Shown here piece by piece: positions 22,401-32,323 of a stretch of 64,000 nucleotides of DNA. Location: NCBI RefSeq assembly GCF_943734655.1, contig NC_071354.1, positions 43,439,744-43,503,743 of the forward strand, read 5' to 3'. The position numbers and the translations under genes were made by a program. This DNA comes from Sabethes cyaneus (Eukaryota > Arthropoda > Insecta > Diptera > Culicidae). The notes below the pieces were generated by a model. That model searched no databases. It saw only the letters and a list, made by a program, of their open reading frames with translations, and was not told the origin of the DNA. Each line of letters begins with the position of its first letter. The stretch's first letter is position 1.

Positions 22401-24513
22401 GTTTTGGCTTATTTCCCAAGCACAGATAGCAAATTGGTATAGGTTTAGATCATCGTAAAGAATCTTCCAGCCAATCACGAAGCGAGAATTCTGGTAAAAC
22501 AGGTTCATTATTTACAATTTTTCAATAGTTCAACCCATAGTTCAAGAACCCATACTTTTCTTCATTTGGGTCAAATCTTAGAAGATTTTCCGATCGAAAG
22601 TTCACTTTGCTCCCGAAACCTCAGTCCGTGTCGTATTTTATACTCAAAAATTTAGAGTGGAGCCTAGAATCAAAAATGTTTGAAATGCTGTGCGAAATTT
22701 TCTTCACGGAGAATATCCCAGGCAAGTGGAGAACGAGGGAAATTCGCCCTATACCGAAGAAATCAGTGAATTCTTCTTTTCTAAATTCCCGGGGACCAAT
22801 TTTGTTGATGAATATAGAAATTAAATTAATTAACGCGATGGTAAAACACCGGCTAAATGAGATAGCCAGAATCAAATGTATAATCCCGGATCTATCGTTT
22901 GGATTTAAGAAAAATCAAAAAGGTTGTGTAAAAATGGTGGGGAATGCAAACAAAAAACAGCTCCATTGAGATAATTTCCATGCATTTACGGGCTATTGTC
23001 CAGATCTACGAAAGGTTCCAGTATACATCTCTAGTTGCAATTTTAAAAGAGAATCACTAAGGACTTGGATTAGGTTTTATGCGTCTGGGATGCGTGAACC
23101 ACTTCGAGCCAGGTCGTCTCTGGCTTTGCGCCTATAATATCTTCATTTGAGTAAAATGTATAGTTGGAGCGTTAGACAAAGTAAAGATGCCTATGTTCTA
23201 TCCAGTAAATAAAACTTTGGTAGTTACCTTTCCTACGGCATTTCTCAATTTTAGCTATGAATCATGTGGTTCTCTATACCATAATTGAGTTGTATCAGAT
23301 AACACTGGCTGTATTATTTGCAACGCAATTAGATAAGTTTATACGTTTTTGGGAGATGTTCACTTTCTTACGCTTTTTGTTTGTTTTTTTGGTTTTTGCA
23401 AATGACTATCTCTCAGTTTCCCAAGGATAAATCATCGGTAAGTTATCCGGTGTAGGCTTGTATGAAATTTTCTATATTCCATTTCATACTATCTAAATTT
23501 GTATGCTCGTTTTAAATTGTTGTAAGAATAATAACGATTAGGTATAATGGATAACAATCAATTTTTTTTTCTAGGATCTCGGCTTTGGGTGTCCTCAAAT
23601 GATCCTGGCGCAGACTCCGCTGCAGAACACAGTGAATGATTTCTGGAACATGATCTGGTCTCAAAAGGCAACGGTTGTTGTGTGCTTGCACACGCCCAAT
23701 GAGGTTTGCTCTTTTAATCCATCAATCCGAATTCAGTATATGGACGAATTTCATATCGTATCCTCTAGATTTTGGACACTTTCTGGCCCTGCGACATCAA
23801 TCAAGAACTAACCTACGGCGACGTTTCAGTATCACTAGTCAAACAGTTCGATTTGACGCACTGCATCGAGCGAGCGTTGCGGGTCACAATGCTCGGTTCG
23901 GATGTAATTTTAACCGTTACGCTGATTCAGGTGAAACTATGGCCTAAACTGTCGGCGGAATACATGCTTGGAATTGCCCAGAACGTAATCGGTGCCTATC
24001 GACAGCAGAGTCAGGAGCTGAAGCAACTAACACCCTTGATTGTTAACTGCCTGAACGGTTCCGATCGGTCCAGTTTACTAGCGGTGGCTATTGCTTCAAT
24101 TTTGGCAACCCAGTCACGAAAACCGGTTCTAATAAGTAACAGTTTGCTCGACGTTGCTAAATGTTACTATATTTTATTAATGGTCCATTTAAACTTTCAG
24201 ATGTGGTGGACATCTGGTATCGAATATGCTGTCAGAGAAAGGGAGCCCTTCGTGATCCGAATTATATTCAAATGTCCTACAACATCGTGCTGAATAATGG
24301 GCATAGTATTCTGAACAAACGTAAGTGTTACTTCTCTTTATTATTATACTTATAAAAAGAATGTTTTTCTTTCTATTGTTTGATCGAAATAATCCAGGCG
24401 GTATAATGACATCCTATCAGATGAAAACGGTACAAACGAATGCTGCCGCCGAAAAGGAGGAAACAATCAACGACCCTTTCAAAGATCTGGATCCTTTGTG
24501 GAAGCTCAAGTGA
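10490..24513 (+). CDS. mop: Myopic, HD-PTP/PTPN23-type BRO1-domain endosomal adaptor with PTP-like domain, complete
   Basis: Eight coding exons: 10490-10573, 10850-12472, 12540-15320, 15387-15530, 15531 is the start of an 8-kb intron, then 23575-23703, 23769-24135, 24201-24320 and 24398-24513. All use GT-AG sites, phases agree, and the sum is 1788 codons including TGA. Residues about 8-380 are a BRO1 domain, about 385-720 a coiled-coil V domain as in ALIX, about 720-1440 a Pro/Gln/Tyr/Ser-rich low-complexity arm with polyQ (13825-13890), and about 1450-1787 a tyrosine-phosphatase-like domain. The signature region reads NCLNGSDRSS (Cys codon 24048-24050): C-x5-R spacing is kept, but the usual His is Asn, and the WPD-loop acid position appears to read WPK. 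Family members act on endosomes with ESCRT proteins in receptor sorting. Catalysis looks lost here (inference). The protein ends FKDLDPLWKLK. Confidence 0.96.
16090..18925 (+). mobile_element. Jockey/CR1-like non-LTR retrotransposon, degenerate
   Basis: An endonuclease domain is readable in two frames: DIIVLTETWLDSR near 16255-16300 and MILGDYNLPDTTWKQ near 16608-16650. Reverse transcriptase follows, with NPGPDAIPSALSKK near 17550, NYRAITSLSVISKLFE near 17727-17770, a GSHLGPL-type block near 17945 and YADDLKIF near 18021. The C-terminal domain at 18262-18798 includes LYCSLVRSTMEYCSAVWNP and RRFLRFALRRLPW. The 3' end is a short (AATA)n-type repeat near 18907-18921 rather than a long poly(A). 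Several stops and frameshifts make it inactive. It lies in sense orientation in myopic intron 4. Confidence 0.85.
19050..21045 (+). mobile_element. I-like non-LTR retrotransposon with zinc-knuckle ORF1, heavily decayed
   Basis: Around 19380-19560 a broken frame reads CWRFSHPGKIC, KCQNCGEPGSDEHTDC and CINCKQSRQAGNRLC, that is, two to three CCHC-type knuckles as in ORF1 of I-like elements. An endonuclease start (KIYQHNIQSIRPTDI) follows at about 19755. A GADSSGHHTSW block is near 20081, and a typical SALVILNDGTPTTI block is near 20175-20215. Reverse transcriptase blocks (NLEWSL, NIPGKWVTRENRPIPKKS) are at 20845-20970. The element breaks off near 21045. Multiple stops are present. Clade naming is by resemblance only. 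Confidence 0.75.
21517..21861. repeat. Perfect 30-bp inverted repeat enclosing a second, inner inverted repeat
   Basis: The outer arms are 21517-21546 and 21832-21861. Each begins atcaatatatatagaatgcc and they are identical over 30 bases when one is reverse-complemented. Inside lies a second imperfect inverted repeat at about 21634-21783, sharing acgggaa, attgtcaaa, cccaata and tcctgc blocks. There is no coding frame. The structure resembles a young non-autonomous DNA element with a nested older one, but no clear target duplication was found. Confidence 0.75.
22080..22480 (+). repeat. Degenerate tandem repeat, four units of about 95-105 bp
   Basis: Four units share a tcatttttctggcacacttc-like block, a c(a/t)aattgg(a/t)(c/a)taggttta block, then aatc(g)cg and a gtaaaaaatct-like end. 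Unit starts are near 22105, 22205, 22300 and 22395. Divergence between units is roughly a quarter of positions, judged by eye. No protein is encoded. The function is unknown; it may be the subterminal array of a mobile element. Confidence 0.6.
22590..22975 (+). mobile_element. Second I-like RT fragment, duplicate of 20800-21045
   Basis: The translated frame 22607-22969 reads NLEWSLESKMFE, NIPGKWRTREIRPIPKKS and continues to LNEIARIKCIIPDLSFGFKK. It is closely related to the fragment at 20800-21045 and extends further into the palm region. No stop occurs within it, but it lacks both flanks of the enzyme. The two copies, about 1.6 kb apart in the same orientation, suggest either two insertions or one element split by the intervening DNA; see findings. 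Confidence 0.75.
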
Positions 24514-25229
24514 GCGAGCGAGCGAAAGAGTTCTGGAACCGTACTCCGCGAAGCAGCAACCAATCTTACTACACGTTCCGTTCGTATGCATTGATCTAGG
24601 TTACTGTTCAACAGAAATATGTAGGCTTTCCGCTGCACGTACGTAGCACTATTACTGCTTGGGACAAAGCGTTTATCATTGTTAAATTCGCTGCATATTA
24701 AGGGCGCAAGAAATATTTTAATATATTCACAATTATTATCGTATACCCACTTTACTATGGAAGCTGATTTATTGATTATTGCTAAAGCAAATCTTTAATT
24801 GAGTAATATATAATTACCTATACATGAATGCGAGCGTGATCAGGAAGAGAATGCACCTTGCAGGAAAGAACTGAAGTTTTGGATATTTGCTAGAAGTTTA
24901 CTAGAAGCATGCAATAACGAATAATATATGTTAAATCTAATATCATAAATCACTACACTTGTGGATAATGTATTGAGAATCGCCTTCCCAGTTGGTTCCT
25001 CATGATTCGTGTGTCCTTGATTGTTTGCTTGTTTTATCTTTGGGGTTTTACCGAAAGATAGGATGTCAGGTCACAATCGGGTATTCTCTTGTGCTTGGCG
25101 GTGATATCAAATTTTGAAGATTTTTACGTAACTTATTTATAGGACCAGTCAACTTTAGGTAACTGACTTGAAACTGGAATACAGTTGACAAACGTTAACT
25201 GGCAGAGCTTGCTGAAAATATTTGTCATT
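24514..25229 (+). other. Presumed myopic 3' UTR and downstream DNA
   Basis: Transcription of myopic must end here, but I see no canonical AATAAA signal close to the stop codon. The sequence is AT-rich with no repeats or frames of note. Confidence 0.35.
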
Positions 25230-25725
25230 GTTGATTTCCCAGTTGGTCTCAAGGCATGACACTTATCTAACAAATTAGGGGCTTGGCTGCGTAATCTGAA
25301 GAAACTCCGATTCGTTGCTGAAATTCGTCGTCTTACTTCGCGGCATGCATCGTTGTCATGTCACGAGCGTACGAAGGTAGGTATATGAATTTTTTCGCTA
25401 CTTCACATCCTTCCCCATCCAGCTCCATTGTGGCACCAACACCATTGAGACTCTCACGTTCCCTGCTTTAGTCTATAGAACGTTACGAAAGCGGCTCCGG
25501 TCATTCCCGCTATTCTGTCCCATAATTTGACCCAAGAAGCGTCGCACGAACCAGCGTAACTAGCTTCGTCGGAAAACCATGTTCTAGTATCATCAACCAC
25601 AGCTCGTTTCGTTTGACTGAATCGTACGCACGCCTTAAGGCCACAAATAGTGGAAGAGTCTTTAAGTTGTACTTCCGTAGAACTGTTAATTCTCTTACAC
25701 TACTTTTAAAACAATGTCTGCTAAT
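25230..25725 (-). mobile_element. RTE-like retrotransposon fragment, minus strand, internally deleted
   Basis: Read on the minus strand, 25728-25510 gives LRRAYDSVKRNELWLMILEHGFP. This is the motif A region of an RTE-like RT with the usual FxDF aspartate position altered. Lower coordinates (25500-25240) give a decayed KNSYTYLRTLVT-like segment that matches the later YLGSL region of the same family, so an internal piece is missing. Its upstream end is interrupted by the hAT-like MITE at 25726. Confidence 0.7.
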
Positions 25726-25868
25726 CATTGGCGGAACTAGGGGAGGTTAAGCCCTCCCTAGGAGGCCCCCCCTAGAAAAATGGACCTGGCCGCTAAAATA
25801 AAATGGTCGAAAAAAATACCAAGGGCTATTATAGCTCCCTCTAGAAATGCACGCTAGTTCCGCCAATG
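25726..25868. mobile_element. hAT-like MITE, 143 bp, perfect 8-bp target duplication
   Basis: The termini are cattggcggaactag and its exact reverse complement ctagttccgccaatg, 15 bp without mismatch. The flanks carry a perfect 8-bp duplication, ctgctaat, at 25718-25725 and 25869-25876. An 8-bp duplication is the hallmark of hAT-type transposition. The interior holds a short C/G-rich palindrome (ccctccctaggaggcc). No coding capacity is present. Because the ends and flanks are intact, the insertion looks recent. Confidence 0.85.
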
Positions 25869-25876
25869 CTGCTAAT

Positions 25877-26768
25877 ATGAAAATCAAACACATCTAATTA
25901 ATTCAACATGCTAAAGCACTTCTCCAGTGGATGGTTTTGACCAAACACTGTTCTACGTAGCTTTAGTAGTGAATGTTCACTTGGCTACTAATGAGCTACT
26001 AGCATTGTAGCACCCAACTTGATTCAGAAAAGTTATAGGTAATAACTAGTTCTTCAATTACCCCACTTTTTCAAATTCTGCTTGACTGAGACGGTACTGT
26101 CAAATGAATGGGAATTGACTGAAAGTGATTGTGCCATCCCTGTAGTAGGTAAATGACAAAATTTTAACTGTTACTAAACCTTAACTTCGATTTAGATTGG
26201 GGAAACATGCACCTTCTACAGACATTGGCACCATTTTCACTCTGGAATTACCTTAAAAAGGGCGCATTCATTTTCATTGGAATTATGTTTGAAATTTAAA
26301 AATGGCAGAAATGTGTTTTGCTCCACCTTCAGAAAATCGTGAATATGTCAGCCGAATTTGAACATCTCAACAAACACCGAAGCTGAATTAAACTGCTACT
26401 GATTTGATTTCAGCTGATTTAACTCTGAATACACGTGGTAGACGCTGAATAAATTTAAGCAAAGGCCTCTGTATTCTATATGTGTTTAAGCAGCCAACGA
26501 ATGCCCTGATAAATCAGCTGCTTCACATAATAGTGTCACAAGCGCATCTTAAACCTCTCCACAACCCGTCAATATTCTCAATAATTGTGCCATACTAGCT
26601 GAATAAACGACTGGTCATTTTAATAAAAAGCCCTTTAACGCCTGCTGCATAACGTATCCCAAGTAACAACGTTAGTTGAATTGCAAGAGCAATTGCTGTT
26701 TGCGAGTTGGTTTAAGGTGATCAAAGCAGCTTAAAGTAAGCACTTAAATGGTGTTTGAATGTGCGATG
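25877..26768. other. Intergenic, nothing recognised
   Basis: The sequence is AT-rich with no coding exon, RNA gene or clear inverted termini. Scattered words such as agctgatt and gctgaa recur, but not as an ordered repeat. Confidence 0.35.
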
Positions 26769-26920
26769 TTTAAGCTACTTTAAGTTTTGTGGTGTTGAAG
26801 TGGTTTTATATACCAGTTGGGGCTTTCATTTAGTCTCACAGCTTTCAAACTACTTTAAAGCTGCTTAATGGTGTTAAAGTGGCTTTACAAACTAATAACA
26901 AGCTTTCATTCGGCTCACAG
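26769..26920 (+). repeat. Two tandem units of about 75-80 bp
   Basis: Unit 1 (26769-26841) and unit 2 (26842-26920) share actactttaa or gctactttaa, tggtgtt(g/a)aagtgg, then a ggctttcatt or agctttcatt block and a final ctcacag. The two units are about 70-75% alike by eye. There is no coding frame. They may be part of an older mobile element that I could not delimit. Confidence 0.5.
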
Positions 26921-27330
26921 CACACATACTGTCTGATTGTAGAATTCGCAATTCGACTAGCAGCAAAAATATGTGTCAGTTCATTATCGAATGGTTCAAC
27001 TGTAAAGGTATTTTCCCTGTCTGATGTTCTGTAGATTCAGATGGGGCGGATCATACAATGAGTGTTTATGGATCAGAAGATGGCGGTTCAATTACCGAAA
27101 GAAGACGTTATGCATGTCGTCTACGAAATAAAGTTATTCGAAATTAAAAATATAGCATACGACGCTATAGCAAAATAAATATGACGCGTTCCATTTTTGA
27201 CGTAGGATTAGGTCTTTGTTTACTATACTGAGACTGGGTAGCACTTTGTGAAAACGAAAATAGAAGTGTAACGTTTGAATGAAAGATTTCAAATGGCAAT
27301 AACTACTAAACTTTTAACTCCGCTAGTGAC
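26921..27330. other. Intergenic, nothing recognised
   Basis: No exon or repeat is supported. The region immediately precedes the LOA-like element, whose true 5' end could lie within it. Confidence 0.3.
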
Positions 27331-29828
27331 GGAGTGATGGGGAAATTGGATCGGGACCCGAGCTGTCTGTCACAAGCCAGGATAAAGCAGAAGTGTTAAG
27401 ATTTGTCGCTCGGCGTGCGGCTCCGTATGGCTCCATTGCAAATTTGTGATGGATTCATCCGGAACCTCACATCGAGTCTCTTCCGCGGCAAATCTTGTAA
27501 AAATCTTTTGCTCTCAATGTAGCAAGTAGTCCAGAAGCATGCTACATTTTGAGCAAAATCCTCGGTGTAATGCGACCCGTGCTTAGGGATGAATGCTTGG
27601 GGGGTCTAATAAAGTTTCGCAAGGACGAACGGAGCCTGCATGGTACCAGAGCACCCTGTGCAGTAAATTGCTCCCTCTGTTTCAAGCTGGTAAAGGACAG
27701 TTGATCTTCTCCCCAGCAGAGTACAACCATCGCCATGGAAAACCTTACAAAAACAATTGATGGGGCTACCAACGACCCCCAAGAGCTGGTGACAAACACT
27801 GTAGTAGTTGTAGAGGTGACGCACGACGGTAGACCGGAAGTGCGCAGTCCGATCGGCACAGTCGAGACTGGTGGAGTGATGGACACAGGGATGGAAGAGG
27901 ACTTTAACCTCGACAGCATGTCGCTGGAAGGAGGACTCTCGGCTCCATCCCTGATCCTAAACTCACCAACAGGGAATGCGGAGAGTGACGCGGATAACCT
28001 TCCCGATCCAGCGACGTTGCCTGAAGTCAACACAATCTGCTGATACAGCGTCCCCGAATATCACCAACAACGGTCCCATTAAAAAGAGACCACGCAGTCG
28101 AGCTTACTTAGCCGAGTGCACATACAGGGGAATAGTGGAGGCACTTAGCGTAGCCATAGCTATGGCTGATTATCCCGTTTCCATGCTCACTACAGATCAG
28201 CTCCAGACTGTCTGCGTCGTTCTTCTGGATCACATTGCTGACCAGACATTAGGCCAAAGTTCAGAAGCTGCCAGTTCAAGAACGGCTACTTGACACTGGC
28301 TTGCTCTGGCCAGAACACGGTCGAATGACTGGAGCAAACGGCATCTACTCTCGTCCCGTGGAAAGGGGCACAACTACGGGCCTACGACACGAAGGACCTG
28401 CCGAAGGCACATTCCTTCATAGGGCACTTTCAGGACAGTGTCGGCATCACGGACGAGAGAATTTGGAGGTTCCTCTAGAATCAGAACGACGGCTTTTCAA
28501 CACAACCGTGGCAAATACGCCGTCGCAATGTGTTTGGATAGACCGTCGGACTGTTGATGGAGGTTGACCAAAAATCGGCAAGCCAGATCGCCGAGCAGCG
28601 CTTTATGCTAAACTCTATGTTTGGCAAAGCACGCATGCGACAGGTTGGCAGAGGTCTGTTCAACACAGGCGCAACAGTCTCTGCTGCAAAGTCGAGGACG
28701 GTACGAGCGGAACTCCGTTCTGGAAGCGCCCCGGCGGCTGCGACGCAAATGCGCGACACACGATATGGGGCAGCTCGGACACAAACAACAGGAGTGAGTA
28801 CCTACTTGAATATCTTACTTCTAACGATGTCAATGTAATCTATGCAGGGAATGACCCCACCTTTATAAACACTATCAGGCAAGAGGTCCTAGACCTTACT
28901 CTATATAGCACCTCTATAGCTGAGAAAGTCAAAAATTGGCATGTCTCTGATAAACCAAGTTTATCAGACCACAGACATATCATTTTCATTTTCGACATCG
29001 AGGCTAATCCTCTAAAGAGAGAACATTTCAGGAATTAGGAAATCCAATTAGAGTTCCATTTAGGGATCATCTGATTGTCTCACGTAACTCCTGTCACAAT
29101 AATATACGAACTCCAGTTGAGCTGGATATCGCCGCTAGTGACCTGCAATGTAGGATCACAGACGCGTATAACACAAACTGTCCCGTAAACACGCGAACAG
29201 TTTGCCGTGATCTGCCCTGGTGGAATGAGACGCTTAGCAATCTCCGACGGAAGGCAAGGCGTCTGCTCAACAGGAAACAGGTCTAACTGGAAAGACTACA
29301 GAGCTTCCCTCACCAAATACAACGCTGAGCTACGACAAGCCAAAAGGAAATCACGAGTTAAATTTTGCGAAAGGATACAAACTCTACTAGAGGCTACGTG
29401 TCTGCAGAAAGCGATGTCCAACGACCACTGCAATGGTCTAGGGCAATTAAAAAAAAGAGGATAGGTGTCTCACTGTTACCACCCGGGAAACCACTGGACA
29501 AGACATAGGCGGGCAGCAGCGGTCATTACACAATGTGCCAAATGTCTCGGTTCTACTTGCACGCCGATTGTTTACGGAGGCTTCGATCAATTGGGCACTC
29601 AGCTCTTTTGAACCAATGAAATCTCCAGGTCCGGATGGTATTCTACCCATTTTCTTACAAAAAACGGACGGTGTTATAATGTCCGAGCTCATCAACCTTT
29701 TTCGAGCCAGTTTCACTTTGGGGTATATCCCAGAGAATTGGCGGAAAGTAAGGGTGGTGTTCATACCTAAGGCTGGCAAAAAAGACAAAACCATGCCTAA
29801 GGCTTTCAGACCGATAAGTCTGTCTTCA

Positions 29829-31624
29829 GAGACTCAACGGATCTCGCAAAGGCTTCGTGCCGCGGGCCGAAATGTGCAGAGATAAAGATGGAGGTATCTT
29901 GACTGATAACCGTGTGGTGATCGAAAGGTGGAAGCAGCACTACGATGAACACCTGAATGGCGTGCAGGCGGAAGACCATGATAGCGGAGGAAGTGACCAC
30001 ATTGGTGCAGCAAGCGACGAAGATGTGCCACCCCCATCGATAAGGGAAGTTAAAGAATCCATCCTGCGGCTGAAGAACAACAAAGCAGCGGGAAAGGATG
30101 GCATTGGAGCGGAACTTATTAAAATGGGCCCGGGCAAGTTGGCCGGCTGTCTGCATCAATTGATTGTCAAGATTTGGGATACGGAACGACTACCGGAGGA
30201 GTGGAAAGACGGGGTTATCTGCCCTATCTACAAGAAAGGTGATAAGCTGGATTGTGAGAACTACCGAGCCATCACTATCCTGAATGCCACCTACAAAGTG
30301 CTGTCCCAAGTCCTCTTTCATCGACTATCGCCAATAGCCAATAGATTTGTGGGAAGTTACCAGGCCGGCTTCATGGAGGGTCGGTCTACAACAGACCAAA
30401 TCTTCACCCTGCGGCAGATCCTCCAGAAGTGCCGCGAATTCCGAGTCCCCACGCACCACCTGTTCATCGATTTCAAAGCCGCATATGATAGCGTAAACCG
30501 ACAAGAGCTATGGAAAATTTTGGACGAAAACGGCTTTCCGGGTAAGCTTACTAGACTTATCATGGCTACGATGGATGGGATCCAGTGCTGTGTGAGAATC
30601 TCGGGTGGATTGTCGGACCCATTCGAATCTCGCAGGGGACTTCGACAAGGAGATGGTCTTTCCTGTCTGCTATTCAACATTGCGCTTGAAGGTGTTATAA
30701 GGCGAGCGGCGATCGAAATGCGGGACACGATTTTCAATAAATCCAGTCAATTTATCTGCTTTGCTGACGACGTGGATGCTGTCGGCAGAACATTTGAGGC
30801 GGTGGAAGATCGGTACACCAGACTGAAACGCGAAGCAGAGAAGATTGGATTGCAGATAAATACGTCTAAAACGAAGTATATGCTGGCGGGCGGGACCGAG
30901 CGCGACAGGGCTCGCTTTTTTTTTGTTTATAGGAGACTAGACCACTGCGACCAGGGCTCGCTTGGGCAGTACCGTGGTAATCGACGAGGATGAGTTCGAG
31001 GTAGTCGACGAATTCGTATACCTTGGCTCGCTGGCAACAGAGGACAACAATACCAGCCGTGAGATTAAAAGACGTATTATCAGCGGAAGTCGGGCCTACT
31101 ACGGACTCCACAAACACTTGCGGTCAAACAATTTGAGCCCCCGTACAAAGTGCACACTGTACAAAACGCTAATTAGACCGGTTGTCCTCTACGGGGATGA
31201 AACGTGGACATTGCTAGAAGAGGACCTACGAGCACTCGGAGCTTTCGAACGGCGGGTGCTAAGAACCATCTTTGGCGGAGTGCAAGAGAACGGTGTATGG
31301 AGGCGAAGAATGAACCACGAGCTCGCGCGTCTCTACGGCGAACCAAGTATTCAGAAAGTGGTTAAAGCTGGACGGATACGTTGGGCAGGACATGTTGCTA
31401 GAATGCCGGACAACTATCCTGCAAAAATGGTTTTCGCATCAAATCCGGTAGGAACAAGACGAAGAGGGGCACAGCGAGCGAGGTGGCAAGACCAGGTGGA
31501 GCGAGATCTGGCGAGCACTGGGTGCCCGCGGAATTGGAGATCAGTCGCCATGGACCGAAACAGATGGAGAAATTATACTGCGCAGGCCTTGTCATAAGAC
31601 GTTAGGTCAATTAAGTAAGTAAGT
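29829..31624 (+). mobile_element. RTE-like retrotransposon copy 2, 5'-truncated, inserted into the LOA-like element
   Basis: This is the best-preserved copy of its family. The frame 29857-30993 carries GKDGIGAELIKMGPGKLAG, QAGFMEGRSTTDQIFTLRQ, motif A FIDFKAAYDSVN, RGLRQGDGLSCLLF and an intact FADD box (CFADDVDAVG). A second frame, 30962-31597, carries the C-terminal domain ending RWRNYTAQALS. The two frames are separated only by a 34-bp SINE-like insert with a 12-bp duplication at 30906-30963. The 3' end is (AAGT)n. A 13-bp target duplication flanks the whole insertion: aagtctgtcttca (29816-29828) and aagtctgacttca (31625-31637). The endonuclease is missing, so it cannot move by itself. Confidence 0.92.
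30918..30951 (-). mobile_element. Very short SINE-like insertion, 34 bp, breaking the RT frame
   Basis: Read on the minus strand this is gtcgcagtggtctagtctcc, a few more bases, then a run of A. It is flanked by an exact 12-bp duplication, cagggctcgctt, at 30906-30917 and 30952-30963. Comparison with copy 3 at 38220-38240 shows that the sequence without it is the ancestral state. The net gain of 46 bases shifts the frame of the RTE reverse transcriptase. The A tail and duplication point to target-primed reverse transcription of a short RNA. Confidence 0.8.
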
Positions 31625-32245
31625 AAGTCTGACTTCAACGCTTCTTAAGCTGATGGAGAAAATCACGGATAACTATATCCGCGATGAGTTTTTAAAAAAC
31701 TCTCCGTTACATGTAAGTCAACATGTATACCAACACGGTAAATCTACGGAAACCGCAATTAATTGAGATGTGAATTAATGATCGCTCAAATATCAAGAGA
31801 CAGCACTTTGTGCTTTTCTTGATATTGAAGGCTCTTTCGATAACATGTCCTTCGCGTCAATTAATGCGGCTCTCTGTCAAAAGAGAATCGACCACACTAC
31901 AATGAGCTGGATTCAAGCAATGCTCTCGATATACTGAATATACTGAATGGTGTCAGACTGGGCTTCAGTTAGTAAGTCAAACACCTCGGAATAATTCTCT
32001 ATAAAAAACTGAACTGGGCTGCCCACCTAGATTATGCTGTTAAGAGAGCAACTTCGGCAATCTGCGCATGCAGCTCACTGTTTGGCAAAACCTGCGGATT
32101 GAAACCTTAATTAGCCTTTTGTTCATATACTACTATTGCACGGCCTAGGATAACCTATGCTGCAGTCGTATGGTGGTCAAAGGTGAATGAGGTGACAACC
32201 CAAGCCAAACTAAACAAAGTTCAGCGCCTGGCCTGTCTTACAGTT

Positions 32246-32323
32246 TTTTTTTTTTTTTTTTTGTATGCCAGAAGGGCATTGGGTTAAAAGGCCACTGCGA
32301 CAGTCTTAATGATCGTCTTTTGT
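32246..32323 (-). mobile_element. SINE-like insertion with long A tail, 78 bp
   Basis: On the plus strand it starts with about 21 T residues and continues gtatgccagaagggcattgg. On the minus strand it contains gtcgcagtgg, the same box as the 34-bp insert at 30918. A 16-bp duplication flanks it: ggcctgtcttacagtt (32230-32245) and ggcatgtcttacagtt (32324-32339). It interrupts the LOA-like element downstream of RT. No Pol III A or B boxes are recognisable in the retained part, so it is either 5'-truncated or of another class. Confidence 0.78.

Larger units (their letters stand above)
15531..23574 (+). other. mop: Myopic intron 4 (8.0 kb), filled by retrotransposon debris
   Basis: The donor gtaggt follows VFVK at 15530 and the acceptor ttttttctag precedes DLGFGCPQ at 23575. 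The flanking exons join in frame within the PTP-like domain. The intron holds a Jockey/CR1-like element (16090-18925), an I-like element (19050-21045), a perfect 30-bp inverted repeat structure (21517-21861), degenerate tandem repeats (22080-22480) and a second I-like RT fragment (22590-22975). The stretches 15531-16089 and 22976-23574 hold nothing that I recognise. Confidence 0.85.
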
